Source: Nitrospirota bacterium
GTDB taxonomy: Bacteria; Nitrospirota; Thermodesulfovibrionia; UBA6902
Assembly (NCBI GenBank): GCA_016207885.1
Contig: JACQZE010000025.1
Location: 24,001 to 88,000 of the forward strand
Length of the DNA: 64,000 nt
Direction: 5' to 3'
A program made the position numbers and the translations under genes. How positions within the stretch are numbered: position 1 is the stretch's first letter; each line of letters opens with the position of its first letter. Under the pieces are notes generated by a model. It made no database searches. It saw only the letters and a list, made by a program, of their open reading frames with translations, and was not told the DNA's origin. This document shows, one piece after another, positions 25,976 through 33,917 of this stretch.

Positions 25976-26761
25976 ATGAGAAGATCTCTCATTTTTTTAT
26001 ATTCATCAGCAGCTATAATTATCTTCACCATTCTCATATGGTACTTCTCAGTTCCCGATAACCTTATAAAAGAAAATATAGAACAAAGAATATCAAGATC
26101 AATAGGCGCGAATACCGGTGTTAAGATAACAGGGCTGGAGAAAGGGCTTTTTTTCTCTATCCATCTTGATGATCTCGCCATATATAAAGGAGCCGCCCAT
26201 ATCATAAATGCCTCTGATATTTCGGTGCAGATGAATCCATTGTATTTGTATAAAGGGGATATCGGCCTTGACCTGAACGGCAAAATCGGAGGCGGCCATA
26301 TAAACGGAATTTTTAAAGAAGCAGACAAAGGCGTTATAAAAGCAGATGGTATAGATCTCAGTTCACTCCAATATCTTAAAGGCCTCGGCATTAATTGCAG
26401 CGGTATCCTCTCTTCAGAGACGATATTGGCTAACAACTCCTCAGAAACAAAGTTCACAGTCACAGGACTCAGCATGAAAGGCGGGGCGCTGGATATACTG
26501 CCGCTGATAAATTCATTTACGAAAGCACAGGGCTTGATAATAGCGGATAAAAAACAGATCACCGTCACATCCCTTAGCCTTGAAGGTGACAAAGGATATG
26601 CCCGAGCAAAAGGCAAGATAGTGAACGGCAATGCAGATATGGTATTTGAGCTTATGCCTGAATTCAACAGGCTTGAAGAGTTTGAGAAGATGCTGATCAA
26701 GCAGTATGAGACTTCCCCGGGATATTACGTCTTTCCATACAGAGGGAAACTCTCAATATAA
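25976..26761 (+). CDS. gspN: type II secretion protein GspN
   Basis: A 261-residue protein with one N-terminal transmembrane helix (SSAAIIIFTILIWYF), then a periplasmic beta-rich domain. The segment ITGLEKGLFFSIHLDDLAIY resembles the AsmA-like start of GspN proteins in delta-proteobacteria and Nitrospirota. It is the last gene of the gsp operon, 17 bases after gspM, and converges on the flavoprotein gene with a nine-base gap. No terminator was seen between them. Confidence 0.75.
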   Translation: MRRSLIFLYSSAAIIIFTILIWYFSVPDNLIKENIEQRISRSIGANTGVKITGLEKGLFFSIHLDDLAIYKGAAHIINASDISVQMNPLYLYKGDIGLDLNGKIGGGHINGIFKEADKGVIKADGIDLSSLQYLKGLGINCSGILSSETILANNSSETKFTVTGLSMKGGALDILPLINSFTKAQGLIIADKKQITVTSLSLEGDKGYARAKGKIVNGNADMVFELMPEFNRLEEFEKMLIKQYETSPGYYVFPYRGKLSI

Positions 26762-26770
26762 ACTGTACCA

Positions 26771-27340
26771 TTAAGATACGAGCTTCCTGCCTGCTTCAAA
26801 AGCATCCTTCAATGCAGTGGGGTGGCTCGTTATCGCGCCATTAGCGTCAACTTGAGGATAACAAAGCACATCATGTTCAGGCACATTGATCGTCCTGAAA
26901 AAAGCGGTCGCCGTTGCGTCACAGCATTTAAAACCGATCTCCTTCTTCATCCCGCCGACGAGCATCAATAATCCCTTCCTGCCGTTCTCACCTGCAGGTA
27001 TCGGCCTCTTAAGCAGATACTTCTCGCACCAGAAAGACTGGCACCTGTCTATCAATGCCTTGATCTGGGCCGTAAGGCCGAAGAAAAAAACCGGCGAGGC
27101 GATGATAAACCTGTCCCCTCCGCGGATCGCCCTGTAAACCTTCTCCATATCGTCATCAACCGCGCATATCCCTGCCTCATTACATCCTCCGCAGTTAAGG
27201 CACGGGGATATCTTCATCCTGCTTGGCCTGAATACCGTAACAGAATGCCCTTCTGCCTCAATGGCGCGAATCGCCTCATTAAGAAGAAGCTCTGAATTGC
27301 CTTTAACCCTCGGACTTCCCAAGAAAGCTACAACCTTCAT
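26771..27340 (-). CDS. NADPH-dependent FMN reductase / iron-sulfur flavoprotein family
   Basis: A 189-residue flavodoxin-fold protein. The N-terminal FMN phosphate loop is LGSPRVKGNSELLL. The cysteine cluster PCLNCGGCNEAGICAVDDDM near residues 47-66 matches the Isf-like flavoproteins that bind a 4Fe-4S cluster, or related quinone/FMN reductases. SPVFFFGLTAQIKALIDRCQ is the second FMN-contact region. Its electron donor and substrate are unknown. It is a stand-alone gene converging with gspN. Confidence 0.82.
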   Translation of the reverse strand: MKVVAFLGSPRVKGNSELLLNEAIRAIEAEGHSVTVFRPSRMKISPCLNCGGCNEAGICAVDDDMEKVYRAIRGGDRFIIASPVFFFGLTAQIKALIDRCQSFWCEKYLLKRPIPAGENGRKGLLMLVGGMKKEIGFKCCDATATAFFRTINVPEHDVLCYPQVDANGAITSHPTALKDAFEAGRKLVS

Positions 27341-27380
27341 GGATTATATTAATCTATTTCGCTGTAAATCTTCCTATCTC

Positions 27381-27584
27381 TGTCATTTCGACTGAAGGGA
27401 GAAATCTTATTATCCCCTCTATCAAGACCAACAGTAGGTGCTTTAAACAGGGGATAAAGGGGATGAGTTATTTTTCTTGCACCCTCTCACTTGAGGGGAG
27501 AGGGCTGGGGTGAGGGTGAATAATCATTTCCTCTGCCGTCATTCTGGCTTGCCTGCCTGCCGGTAGGCATGATCCGGAATCGTT
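27381..27584. repeat. cluster of dispersed palindromic repeat elements
   Basis: Four degenerate repeat types lie side by side in the 500-base gap 27341-27840. They are a TCATTTCGACTGAAGGGAG type (27383-27401), a CCAACAGTAGGTGCTTT motif near 27424 that is found reversed at 49224, a CTC/GAGG-rich palindrome at 27479-27520, and a GTCATTCTGGC...CCGGAATC type at 27538-27584. Relatives of these occur near 39.5, 41.1, 42.2, 43.9, 47.3, 49.2, 51.1 and 55.5 kb. The rest of the gap is A/T-rich with no convincing gene. Confidence 0.75.
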
Positions 27585-27840
27585 TAACTACACTACTATA
27601 TTTTGTGCTTGTGTTTTCTTATTCATACAACTATGATATTCATATTCCAGCAAATACGGACGGCAGTATACTAATTGTTAGCAATAAAAAATATAATGCG
27701 CAGCAATAAGAACGGGGAGAGTTAATGATAAAGCAAGCACAGCATCTGAACATTATCTCAATTGCTACAAATCCACTTTAATTATTCCTCTGACCCTATG
27801 GAATAATAAAGTTGGGAAGAAGTTCATAAATAAATTCAAG

Positions 27841-28059
27841 ATGAAAGAAGTGGATCGAACAATTTTTGGTTACTTATGCTTAGATCATATAAGTACAAAC
27901 TATTTTAACCCTATCTTTGACATAGACTCTGGCTATATTTATGCAGATATTCTGTCATTATATCTGTTCGTTAGGTTTGTATTCGTCAACCAATCAGAAA
28001 CCTATCAGAAGGTTGTTATGTTACTGAAAACAAAGGGTATATCGTGTGACGATTTTTAG
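27841..28059 (+). CDS. hypothetical protein, possibly the end of a broken gene
   Basis: A 72-residue frame with no recognised family. The open frame extends upstream without a stop to about 27779 but has no start there and no ribosome site at the ATG. A short frame starting at ATG 27725, with GGGGAG upstream, ends at 27781 in a different phase. A one-base frameshift would join the two into about 110 residues. It is therefore either a spurious frame or the 3' part of a decayed gene. The DNA is A/T-rich like the accessory block to its right. Confidence 0.3.
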   Translation: MKEVDRTIFGYLCLDHISTNYFNPIFDIDSGYIYADILSLYLFVRFVFVNQSETYQKVVMLLKTKGISCDDF

Positions 28060-28134
28060 CCATAATTTAACGGTTTATTTTATTAAAAAAATAACCGATA
28101 ATATTCTATACACCCAACATAAAGGAGGACGTGT

Positions 28135-28344
28135 ATGTCGGATCGTAAATCCAATAGACCCAATATTCCATCGTCAAACAACAATGATTTATACAGTGTT
28201 GATAGTTCGTTGTTTAATTTTTCAAGACGGTTCATACCTGATAAAATTGGTTCAGCAGCTTGTAGGCTTCCTGCTTCTGACGGTCGGACTAATTCAAAGT
28301 CATCGGATAGACCTTGCAGCGGTTCCATATCCAAGAAAAAGTAA
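28135..28344 (+). CDS. small hypothetical protein upstream of phosphoesterase-NTPase gene
   Basis: A 69-residue frame starting MSDRKSNRPNIPSSNNNDLY. It is preceded by a very strong ribosome site (AAAGGAGG, six bases before the ATG), which is the main support. The product is Ser/Asn-rich and hydrophilic with no known domain. An overlapping frame (28046-28438, 130 residues) ends in a GTGA overlap with the next gene and has a more protein-like C-terminal half. A frameshift may therefore have split one gene. If real, it is cotranscribed with the large defence-like gene. Confidence 0.4.
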   Translation: MSDRKSNRPNIPSSNNNDLYSVDSSLFNFSRRFIPDKIGSAACRLPASDGRTNSKSSDRPCSGSISKKK

Positions 28345-28449
28345 TCCATTAAAATTTATCTCTGAAGGTAGACCTTATATTCTGGCTCTGCTTTATCTTC
28401 GAGAGTATAAAGGGATTGCTAACAAGACATTGGAGTGAACGAGGTGAGT

Positions 28450-31290
28450 ATGTCTACAAAAGGTCTACGCTGGCTTCATCTGTCCGACTTCCACTCTGGA
28501 AAGGATCAATATGGACAAATACAGCTTTTTGATTCAATCATTGAACATATTGACAGTAAAAAAAAGGCTGATCAAACGCCTGATCTTATCTTTATAACAG
28601 GCGACATTGCTGATAAAGGGAAAAAGGATGAATACGAGCTGTTTTGCAACGATTTTATTCTTCCCCTATGCGATCTTTTAGGAGACACCACAAAGATATT
28701 TATAGTTCCAGGGAATCACGATGTCGATCGCGACGAAGCCAGAGCGACTAAGAGATACGGCATCGTTAATGAGATTCCTGAATTTTTCGATCCCGATAAG
28801 AAAGGATTACATGAAAGAAAAGTTTTATTTCCTCGGTTTGAGAATTACACACAAGCAGATATGCATGCGTGGACAATTTCACCGGATAATTGGCTATTCT
28901 CCGAAGAAGGTTTTTTTACTTATATTCATGAAAAAAACGGTTGCAAGATTGGAATTTTAGGAATAAATACCGCATGGTTGTCAGAGGGTGAGGACAGGCA
29001 CCACCTAACGCCCGGCAAAACAGTAATCCAAACTGGACTTAAAAAGCTTGAAGACTGTGCTTTTAAACTTATTATAGGACACCATCCATTAGATTGGTAT
29101 GATGAAGATGAAATGCCCATACGTTCTATTTTTGGGAAAAAAAGCGTTATATATATACATGGTCATCTACATAGAAACAGTGGAAATCAGGAGGTTGGAG
29201 CGGGCCGTAAATTTCTGACTGTTCAGTCCGGGGCTGCATTTCAAGCGAGAGAGAGTGAACGGTGGATAAATCGTTTGCTTTGGTGCGAGCTGGATCTGGA
29301 AAAAGCTCATCTCAATATCCAGCCGCTCCAATGGTCAAAGGCTAATCAGGAGTGGGCTTTGGATGGTATAGCTTATCCGGAAGAATATAGAAAGCCCGGA
29401 ACTGATTATTGGGTTCTGCCATTAAAAGATATTCCGCATAAACCTAAAGCTCAGTCTGTAAAAACTTCTGAGGAAGATGATACAACAATTTTGCCACAGG
29501 GGTGGTCCCTTGTTGATCAATCCTTTCTAGACGAAAAACAACGCGATTTGTCTGAAGACGATATATTGAGCTTCTTTGATGGGCGCGTTCCCTCGTGGCG
29601 AGACGCGCTGTCAGCTAAGATACCTCGTCGCAAAATAGTAAGTGATATAGTGGCGGAATTACATGATGCCAGACAGCATGGCGAATTACGCGTCACATTA
29701 ATACTAGGCGCTGGTGGCGAAGGCAAATCAACCGTTTTTTTCCAAACAATTTCTGATCTATTGACCTCTGATTCTAGATGGAATATCTTGTGGCTCTCAA
29801 ACCCTGCGCGTGATATTTTATGGCCAAATAGATTTCTAAATCAACTTCCACATGACACTAATAGTTGGCTAATTGTTTCTGATGATGCTGATTTAGTGGC
29901 AAAATACTTATTTGAAACCGCAAAGTCATTTCACAGGGCAGAGCGCAAAGATATTCAGTTTTTATTATGTTGTAGAGATTCGGACTGGCTTGCAGCTGAA
30001 GCGCATGAATGGCAATGGAAAGACTATGTTACTTTTGTAGAAAAAAGATTAAGAGGAATTACTATTGATGATGCAGAATTGATTGTCAAAGGATGGGCTC
30101 AACTTGGGAGCAAGGGATTAGGGAAGTTAAGTGGGCTAGATTATAAGGAGGCGGCTAGTCGCCTATATATAGCTTCAAAATCTGAGGAAGAAAAATATCA
30201 GGACGAAGGAGCCTTTCTTGGGGCGATGTTGCGGGCTCGTATGGGAGACGAACTAAAGTCACATGTAAAAAGTCTTTTATTACGCCTTAAAGAAAGGCAT
30301 CTAAAAAATGAAACCCTTATGGACGCTTTCGCCTACATTGCTGCAATGCATTCAGAACAACTTTATATTTTGACAAAGGAGATTTTGGCGGAAACCCTCT
30401 CCTGTAAACTTAACGATATAAAAAAGAAGATTACCGGGCCGCTTGGGGATGAGGCAGCCGCATCAACTGGGGGGGATCGTATTTATACGCGTCATCGTGC
30501 AATAGCAGAAGCCGCCGTCGAGTTACTTGATGAAATATTTCACGTTGATTTTGATGAAATCTTTATTACACTGGCTGAATCAGCCTATCGTATCCATTGC
30601 CAAGGTCTCTATCTCCCATACTTTGTGAAGTGGAAATTTTTATCAGATCATTTTCTAAGTCGTGGAAATACCAGCCTCGCAATAAGACTTGATCAAGCTT
30701 TGCGCAAAATAGACCCAGCCGATTCCCGTTTAATAGTACATTTGTCAAGGCTGTTGAGAGAAGCTGGCCAGCCTGATTTAAGCATTAAAGTATTCCGAGA
30801 ATTGGATCATGGTCTTGCTGGGCCAGTTAGGGCAGTCTTTTTTGAATGGGGTGTTGCCGAAGGCGTCAGCAATAATGATGCTTTAGCCGTTTGGCTTTTT
30901 GGCGTCGCCTTGTCTGACAAAATAGAACTAAAACCAATCGAAAACAAGACTGCTACAATGTGCCTAAGTGGTCTGGCAATGAATTTATTTAGGCTCTTTG
31001 AGTCATATAACAATTCTATATTCATTGAATCATGCGGAGCTGCTGTTCAGATCGGCCTTAGTTTCCCTTTATTAAACGAAATAGACAGACGATTATTGGG
31101 TGAATATGAAGCAAAAAGCAGAGCCGCAGGAGTTGAGAAGGGTGATCTTAAAATCGCATTTCACAGATTGCAAAAGGGCATAATTTCTGCTTGGGAGCAG
31201 AAGGAAGCCACATTGGCCCACTGGGTTGCGCCAGCATCAGAACTCACGTTTGAGCGACTGGGAAAGCTCATTGGAATTGAGGATATTTAA
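28450..31290 (+). CDS. metallophosphoesterase-P-loop (STAND-like) NTPase fusion, candidate defence protein
   Basis: A 946-residue protein from the ATG at 28450, which has GAGG five bases upstream; a GTG five codons earlier is the alternative. Residues 5-270 form a calcineurin-like metallophosphoesterase with all motifs: LSDFH, FITGDIADKG, VPGNHDVD, IIGHHP and IHGHLH. A P-loop follows near residue 420 (LGAGGEGKSTV), with a Walker B-like WLIVSDDAD near 475 and CCRDSDW as a possible sensor. The last ~450 residues are helical, TPR-like (SRLLREAGQPDLSIKVFREL). An N-terminal enzymatic effector, a central NTPase and a C-terminal helical sensor is the layout of STAND anti-phage proteins. No exact family was recognised. 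Codon use and low GC differ from neighbours, suggesting transfer. The immune role is inferred. Confidence 0.75.
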   Translation: MSTKGLRWLHLSDFHSGKDQYGQIQLFDSIIEHIDSKKKADQTPDLIFITGDIADKGKKDEYELFCNDFILPLCDLLGDTTKIFIVPGNHDVDRDEARATKRYGIVNEIPEFFDPDKKGLHERKVLFPRFENYTQADMHAWTISPDNWLFSEEGFFTYIHEKNGCKIGILGINTAWLSEGEDRHHLTPGKTVIQTGLKKLEDCAFKLIIGHHPLDWYDEDEMPIRSIFGKKSVIYIHGHLHRNSGNQEVGAGRKFLTVQSGAAFQARESERWINRLLWCELDLEKAHLNIQPLQWSKANQEWALDGIAYPEEYRKPGTDYWVLPLKDIPHKPKAQSVKTSEEDDTTILPQGWSLVDQSFLDEKQRDLSEDDILSFFDGRVPSWRDALSAKIPRRKIVSDIVAELHDARQHGELRVTLILGAGGEGKSTVFFQTISDLLTSDSRWNILWLSNPARDILWPNRFLNQLPHDTNSWLIVSDDADLVAKYLFETAKSFHRAERKDIQFLLCCRDSDWLAAEAHEWQWKDYVTFVEKRLRGITIDDAELIVKGWAQLGSKGLGKLSGLDYKEAASRLYIASKSEEEKYQDEGAFLGAMLRARMGDELKSHVKSLLLRLKERHLKNETLMDAFAYIAAMHSEQLYILTKEILAETLSCKLNDIKKKITGPLGDEAAASTGGDRIYTRHRAIAEAAVELLDEIFHVDFDEIFITLAESAYRIHCQGLYLPYFVKWKFLSDHFLSRGNTSLAIRLDQALRKIDPADSRLIVHLSRLLREAGQPDLSIKVFRELDHGLAGPVRAVFFEWGVAEGVSNNDALAVWLFGVALSDKIELKPIENKTATMCLSGLAMNLFRLFESYNNSIFIESCGAAVQIGLSFPLLNEIDRRLLGEYEAKSRAAGVEKGDLKIAFHRLQKGIISAWEQKEATLAHWVAPASELTFERLGKLIGIEDI

Positions 31291-31347
31291 TCTGGGACCG
31301 AGAGCCAATGACGGTGATGAATTTAAGGTAGCACTGAGAATGAATAC

Positions 31348-31401
31348 GTGAGTACTCACAACCAATCGTTCCAGCGGGGAACCCGCTGAACTCTGCGTAA
31401 C
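31348..31401 (+). repeat. attC-like imperfect hairpin
   Basis: A palindrome GTGAGTACTCAC (31348-31359) runs into a hairpin: GTT, an extrahelical C, CAGCGGG, a GAA loop, CCCGCTG and AAC (31368-31391). ACTCTGCGTAAC follows. This resembles the folded bottom strand of integron attC sites, including an unpaired base in the stem. The outer R boxes are degenerate (GTAAC instead of GTTRRRY). It lies 57 bases after the phosphoesterase-NTPase gene. A relic attC is a possibility, not proven. Confidence 0.4.
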
Positions 31402-31410
31402 ATCTACACC

Positions 31411-31440
31411 CCTACTCTATCTTCGTAAACATCTTCCCCA
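31411..31440. repeat. detached copy of the rubrerythrin gene 3' end
   Basis: Thirty bases identical to 32003-32032, which encode the last codons and stop of rubrerythrin. Similarity continues imperfectly for about ten more bases. The two copies bracket the small two-gene cassette at 31504-31961. The gap 31291-31503 otherwise holds only the attC-like hairpin and a probable cassette promoter. Confidence 0.85.
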
Positions 31441-31503
31441 TCGCCCGCAAAAGTTTCCTGTTGTTGAAAATCGCGTAAAATAGTATCCTATCTATAGCAA
31501 AGA

Positions 31504-31746
31504 ATGGATGACTACAAATTCACAGAATATTTTGAGAAGGAAATTTTAAGGAAACGGCCATATCTCAAAAAAGAATGGTGTATTCAGATAATTAAGCACC
31601 CGCTCAGGGTTGAACCTCAGGAGCATAATCGTTTCAGGTTTTGGGGCATAGTTGAAGAATTAGATGACCGTGTACTTAGAGTCATTACATTAGAAGATAA
31701 AAAAACAATTCACAATGCATTTCCAGACAGGAGGTATAAGCCATGA
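31504..31746 (+). CDS. DUF4258-like small protein, toxin candidate
   Basis: An 80-residue basic protein. FTEYFEKEILRKRPYLKKEW and the ending VITLEDKKTIHNAFPDRRYK resemble DUF4258-type proteins that are often paired with DUF2283 genes. Its stop overlaps the next start by four bases (ATGA). The small size, basic charge and coupling to a small acidic partner suggest a toxin-antitoxin-like pair, but no activity has been shown for this family that I can cite. The cassette lies between two copies of the rubrerythrin 3' end, on the opposite strand to rubrerythrin. Confidence 0.65.
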   Translation: MDDYKFTEYFEKEILRKRPYLKKEWCIQIIKHPLRVEPQEHNRFRFWGIVEELDDRVLRVITLEDKKTIHNAFPDRRYKP

Positions 31747-31961
31747 AACTTAATTATTATCCGGAGACCGATTCTCTATATATCGATCTCTCCGAAAAAA
31801 CAAGCGTTGAGAGCAAAGAAATTTCTACAGGTGTTGTCCTTGATTATGATGCCGACGGCAATTTAGTGGGCATTGACATAGACAATGCAAGCAAAAAAGT
31901 CCAGCTCAAAGAACTGATTCTCAGCAGGCTCCCTGCGGATATTCACGCAGTCGCAGCCTAA
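31743..31961 (+). CDS. DUF2283 domain protein, antitoxin candidate
   Basis: A 72-residue protein with the full DUF2283 pattern: MKLNYYPETDSLYIDLSE, then GVVLDYDADGNLVGIDIDNA. It is acidic, as expected for the antitoxin of the pair. An AGGAGG ribosome site lies within the end of the upstream gene. Translational coupling with the DUF4258-like gene is clear from the ATGA overlap. Confidence 0.8.
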   Translation: MKLNYYPETDSLYIDLSEKTSVESKEISTGVVLDYDADGNLVGIDIDNASKKVQLKELILSRLPADIHAVAA

Positions 31962-32002
31962 TAATATCTCATACGGATTTTATATTACTTTGCTGCATAG
32001 AT

Positions 32003-32032
32003 CCTACTCTATCTTCGTAAACATCTTCCCCA
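32003..32032. repeat. second copy of the 30-base repeat, within rubrerythrin
   Basis: Partner of 31411-31440. This copy lies at the true 3' end of the rubrerythrin gene and includes its TAG stop (32004-32006). The copies are in direct orientation, 592 bases apart. Confidence 0.85.
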
Positions 32033-32498
32033 ACGCCCCGCATATCGGGCACTCATCCGGCGCCTCGCCCTCAACGGTATTCCCGCAGACCTGGCAGACA
32101 TAATAATCAACTTCCCTGCTGTTGCCGAGGCTTTCGAGCGCACTCTTATATAGCGCCGCGTGTATCTTTTCCACCTCATTTGCAAGATAAAAACTCCTTG
32201 AAGCCGAAGTCTCTCCTTCTGCCTTTGCTTCATCTATCATTGCCGGGTACATGCTCTCAAACTCATGCGTCTCTCCGCTTATGGCAGCCTCAAGGTTCTC
32301 TTTGGTGCTTTTAATGCCGTCAAGCTCCCTGAGATGGTTATGGGCATGGACCGTCTCGGCATCGGCAGCGGCCCTGAAGAGCTTGGCAACCTGGCGGTAG
32401 CCCTCTTTTTCAGCCTTTTTTGCAAACGCAAGGTATTTCCTGTTGGCCTGCGACTCGCCCGCGAACGCGTCCTTAAGATTCTTTTCAGTCTTTGACAT
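32004..32498 (-). CDS. rbr: rubrerythrin
   Basis: A 164-residue non-haem iron peroxidase. The N-terminal diiron four-helix domain has AFAGESQANRKYLAFAKKAE, with ligand residues continued in AETVHAHNH, SGETHEFESMYP and ANEVEKIHAALY. The C-terminal rubredoxin-like domain has YVCQVCGN and DECPICGA. It reduces hydrogen peroxide using NADH via rubredoxin-type partners in anaerobes. A strong GGGGAGGAGC ribosome site precedes the ATG. Its terminal 30 bases are duplicated at 31411-31440. Neighbouring cytochrome and desulforedoxin genes fit an oxidative-stress role. Confidence 0.96.
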   Translation of the reverse strand: MSKTEKNLKDAFAGESQANRKYLAFAKKAEKEGYRQVAKLFRAAADAETVHAHNHLRELDGIKSTKENLEAAISGETHEFESMYPAMIDEAKAEGETSASRSFYLANEVEKIHAALYKSALESLGNSREVDYYVCQVCGNTVEGEAPDECPICGALGKMFTKIE

Positions 32499-32539
32499 TG
32501 CTCCTCCCCTATAAAAACAGATGTGTGATTTCTAATTGC

Positions 32540-33280
32540 TCATTTCACTTCAGGCGACGGGTCATCCCTGAATATATTTGTCCTGACGGCAAGCGAAAAA
32601 AGATAAGGGTAGCTCTTCTTCATATGCTTCATATACATCAGCCATTCAAACAGCAGATGATTATACGCGCGGTTGATATCCAGTTCCAGGTGCTTGCCGT
32701 CCATCTCGGCCAACAGTGAAAGATCCTGCCTCGCATCAAGCTCCTCTGAAAGGTGAAATACGGCCCAGAGCAGGTCTGTAAAAGAATCATGCTCAAGCAG
32801 GTTCTGGTTCTCCAGCAGGCGCAGCAGAAACAGCCTCTTTTCATGCAGAAAATCCTTCAACTCATCCAGGCTGCCTTTGCGTATATCAACTTCAGGTTTA
32901 TGCCCTGATATAAATCTGACAGCTTCATTAAAATCCTTATCAGACCATTCAGCTGATACGATCATATGTTTATTCCCCCGCAGAGAATGGCTGTTGAATT
33001 TGAGAAGATGCTCAAGCAGGTCATTGCCAGCCTCGCTGAAGAAAGTCCCGATGACCATATTCATCTTCTGCATCAGGATATCCTTCTCCCTCTGCTGAAG
33101 AAGGCGGTGGATGATCAGAGTGACAAGCAGGACTTCGATCGGCACAAACGCGATATCACCCAGCAAATATATGAAAATGTGATGGGCGTCGCCAAAGAGC
33201 GCGTAGTGTATAGAATAAAAGAGCATGGAAAGGCTTATGAGTGCCAATCCAAGTATGATCTGCCATCGAGTATTATTCAT
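32540..33280 (-). CDS. hypothetical membrane protein, two N-terminal TM helices and helical domain
   Basis: A 246-residue protein. Two hydrophobic helices (ILGLALISLSMLFYSIHYAL and IFIYLLGDIAFVPIEVLLV) occupy residues 8-60. A soluble, mainly helical domain follows (residues 65-246) with many Leu, Glu and His residues, for example ENQNLLEHDSFTDLLWAVFH. No catalytic motif or known domain is recognised. It lies between rubrerythrin and the cytochrome on the same strand, so it may belong to a stress operon. Confidence 0.7.
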   Translation of the reverse strand: MNNTRWQIILGLALISLSMLFYSIHYALFGDAHHIFIYLLGDIAFVPIEVLLVTLIIHRLLQQREKDILMQKMNMVIGTFFSEAGNDLLEHLLKFNSHSLRGNKHMIVSAEWSDKDFNEAVRFISGHKPEVDIRKGSLDELKDFLHEKRLFLLRLLENQNLLEHDSFTDLLWAVFHLSEELDARQDLSLLAEMDGKHLELDINRAYNHLLFEWLMYMKHMKKSYPYLFSLAVRTNIFRDDPSPEVK

Positions 33281-33340
33281 TAAGCCTCACACATAAAACA
33301 GATGTCAAAACACGACCTTTTCTGTAATGCCCGCCTTCCT

Positions 33341-33637
33341 CTATTCAGGCTTATCAGGAACGGCCCGGGAAGGCCCTGTTCCCCTGCCTGCGAGGTAGAG
33401 CGCTATCTCCTCAGCCACATCAGCTGAAATAGCGCCGCCGGAATATTTTGACATCCTCTTCGTGGTCCTTTTCCACCCTTCGAGATCCTTGTTTTTTCTC
33501 AAAGCGCGGTCAAGGGCATGGCATTGCCCGCACTTCTTTTCAAACAGTTCTTTTCCGCTGTCTGAAGAAGCTGATGAAAAAGAAACGTTCGCCAACAATA
33601 AAAATGACAGCCCGGCTATCAAAGGGATCTTCCCCAT
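33341..33637 (-). CDS. small c-type cytochrome (single haem)
   Basis: A 98-residue periplasmic cytochrome. The start at 33637 is chosen because AAGGAGG lies seven bases before its ATG; the longer frame to 33661 lacks this. A signal peptide (about residues 1-24) is followed by the haem motif CGQCH within ELFEKKCGQCHALDRAL. A Met in RMSKYSGG may be the distal ligand. It is similar in form to small cytochromes used in periplasmic electron transfer. The partner is unknown. Confidence 0.85.
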   Translation of the reverse strand: MGKIPLIAGLSFLLLANVSFSSASSDSGKELFEKKCGQCHALDRALRKNKDLEGWKRTTKRMSKYSGGAISADVAEEIALYLAGRGTGPSRAVPDKPE

Positions 33638-33682
33638 CTCCGGCCTCCTTGTTAAGATCAATTTACTTAATCAGAAGAATTA

Positions 33683-33802
33683 TCAGGCGGTCTTCTGCAT
33701 GGGCTTCCCGCAGCAGACAAGAACTCCGACTCCCTCGTTGGTCACAGCCACCTCGTTTGTACAAACCACACACTTATACTTTTCACCAAGCTTTGTCGCC
33801 AT
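33683..33802 (-). CDS. desulforedoxin-type small iron protein
   Basis: A 39-residue protein. YKCVVCTNEVAV, then GVLVCCGKPM, gives the CxxC...CC iron-binding pattern of desulforedoxin or the N-terminal domain of desulfoferrodoxin. A strong AAGGAGG site lies five bases before the ATG. The superoxide reductase domain of desulfoferrodoxin is absent, so it is a stand-alone electron-transfer or storage protein. It leads the minus-strand run that includes the cytochrome and rubrerythrin, and diverges from ribD. Confidence 0.88.
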   Translation of the reverse strand: MATKLGEKYKCVVCTNEVAVTNEGVGVLVCCGKPMQKTA

Positions 33803-33917
33803 TTCATCCTCCTTATATACTGCCGAGATTAAAACCCTTCACATATGAATTATTATAATATATTTTTCATACCTACTCTAATATCATACTTTTCTGTTAA
33901 AATCTATAATTCAAAAT

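Noticed and set aside
28083..28349. Minus-strand 88-codon frame
   Set aside because: Antisense to two plus-strand frames, no ribosome site and no recognisable family.
28046..28438. 130-codon frame ending in a GTGA overlap with the phosphoesterase-NTPase gene
   Set aside because: It has no ribosome site and overlaps the 28135 frame that has a strong one; kept only as a possible frameshifted continuation.
31291..31503. Insertion sequence remnant
   Set aside because: No transposase fragment or terminal inverted repeats with target duplication were found; the repeats match the rubrerythrin gene instead.
33803..33917. FMN riboswitch upstream of ribD
   Set aside because: The leader is too short and lacks the conserved RFN motifs.
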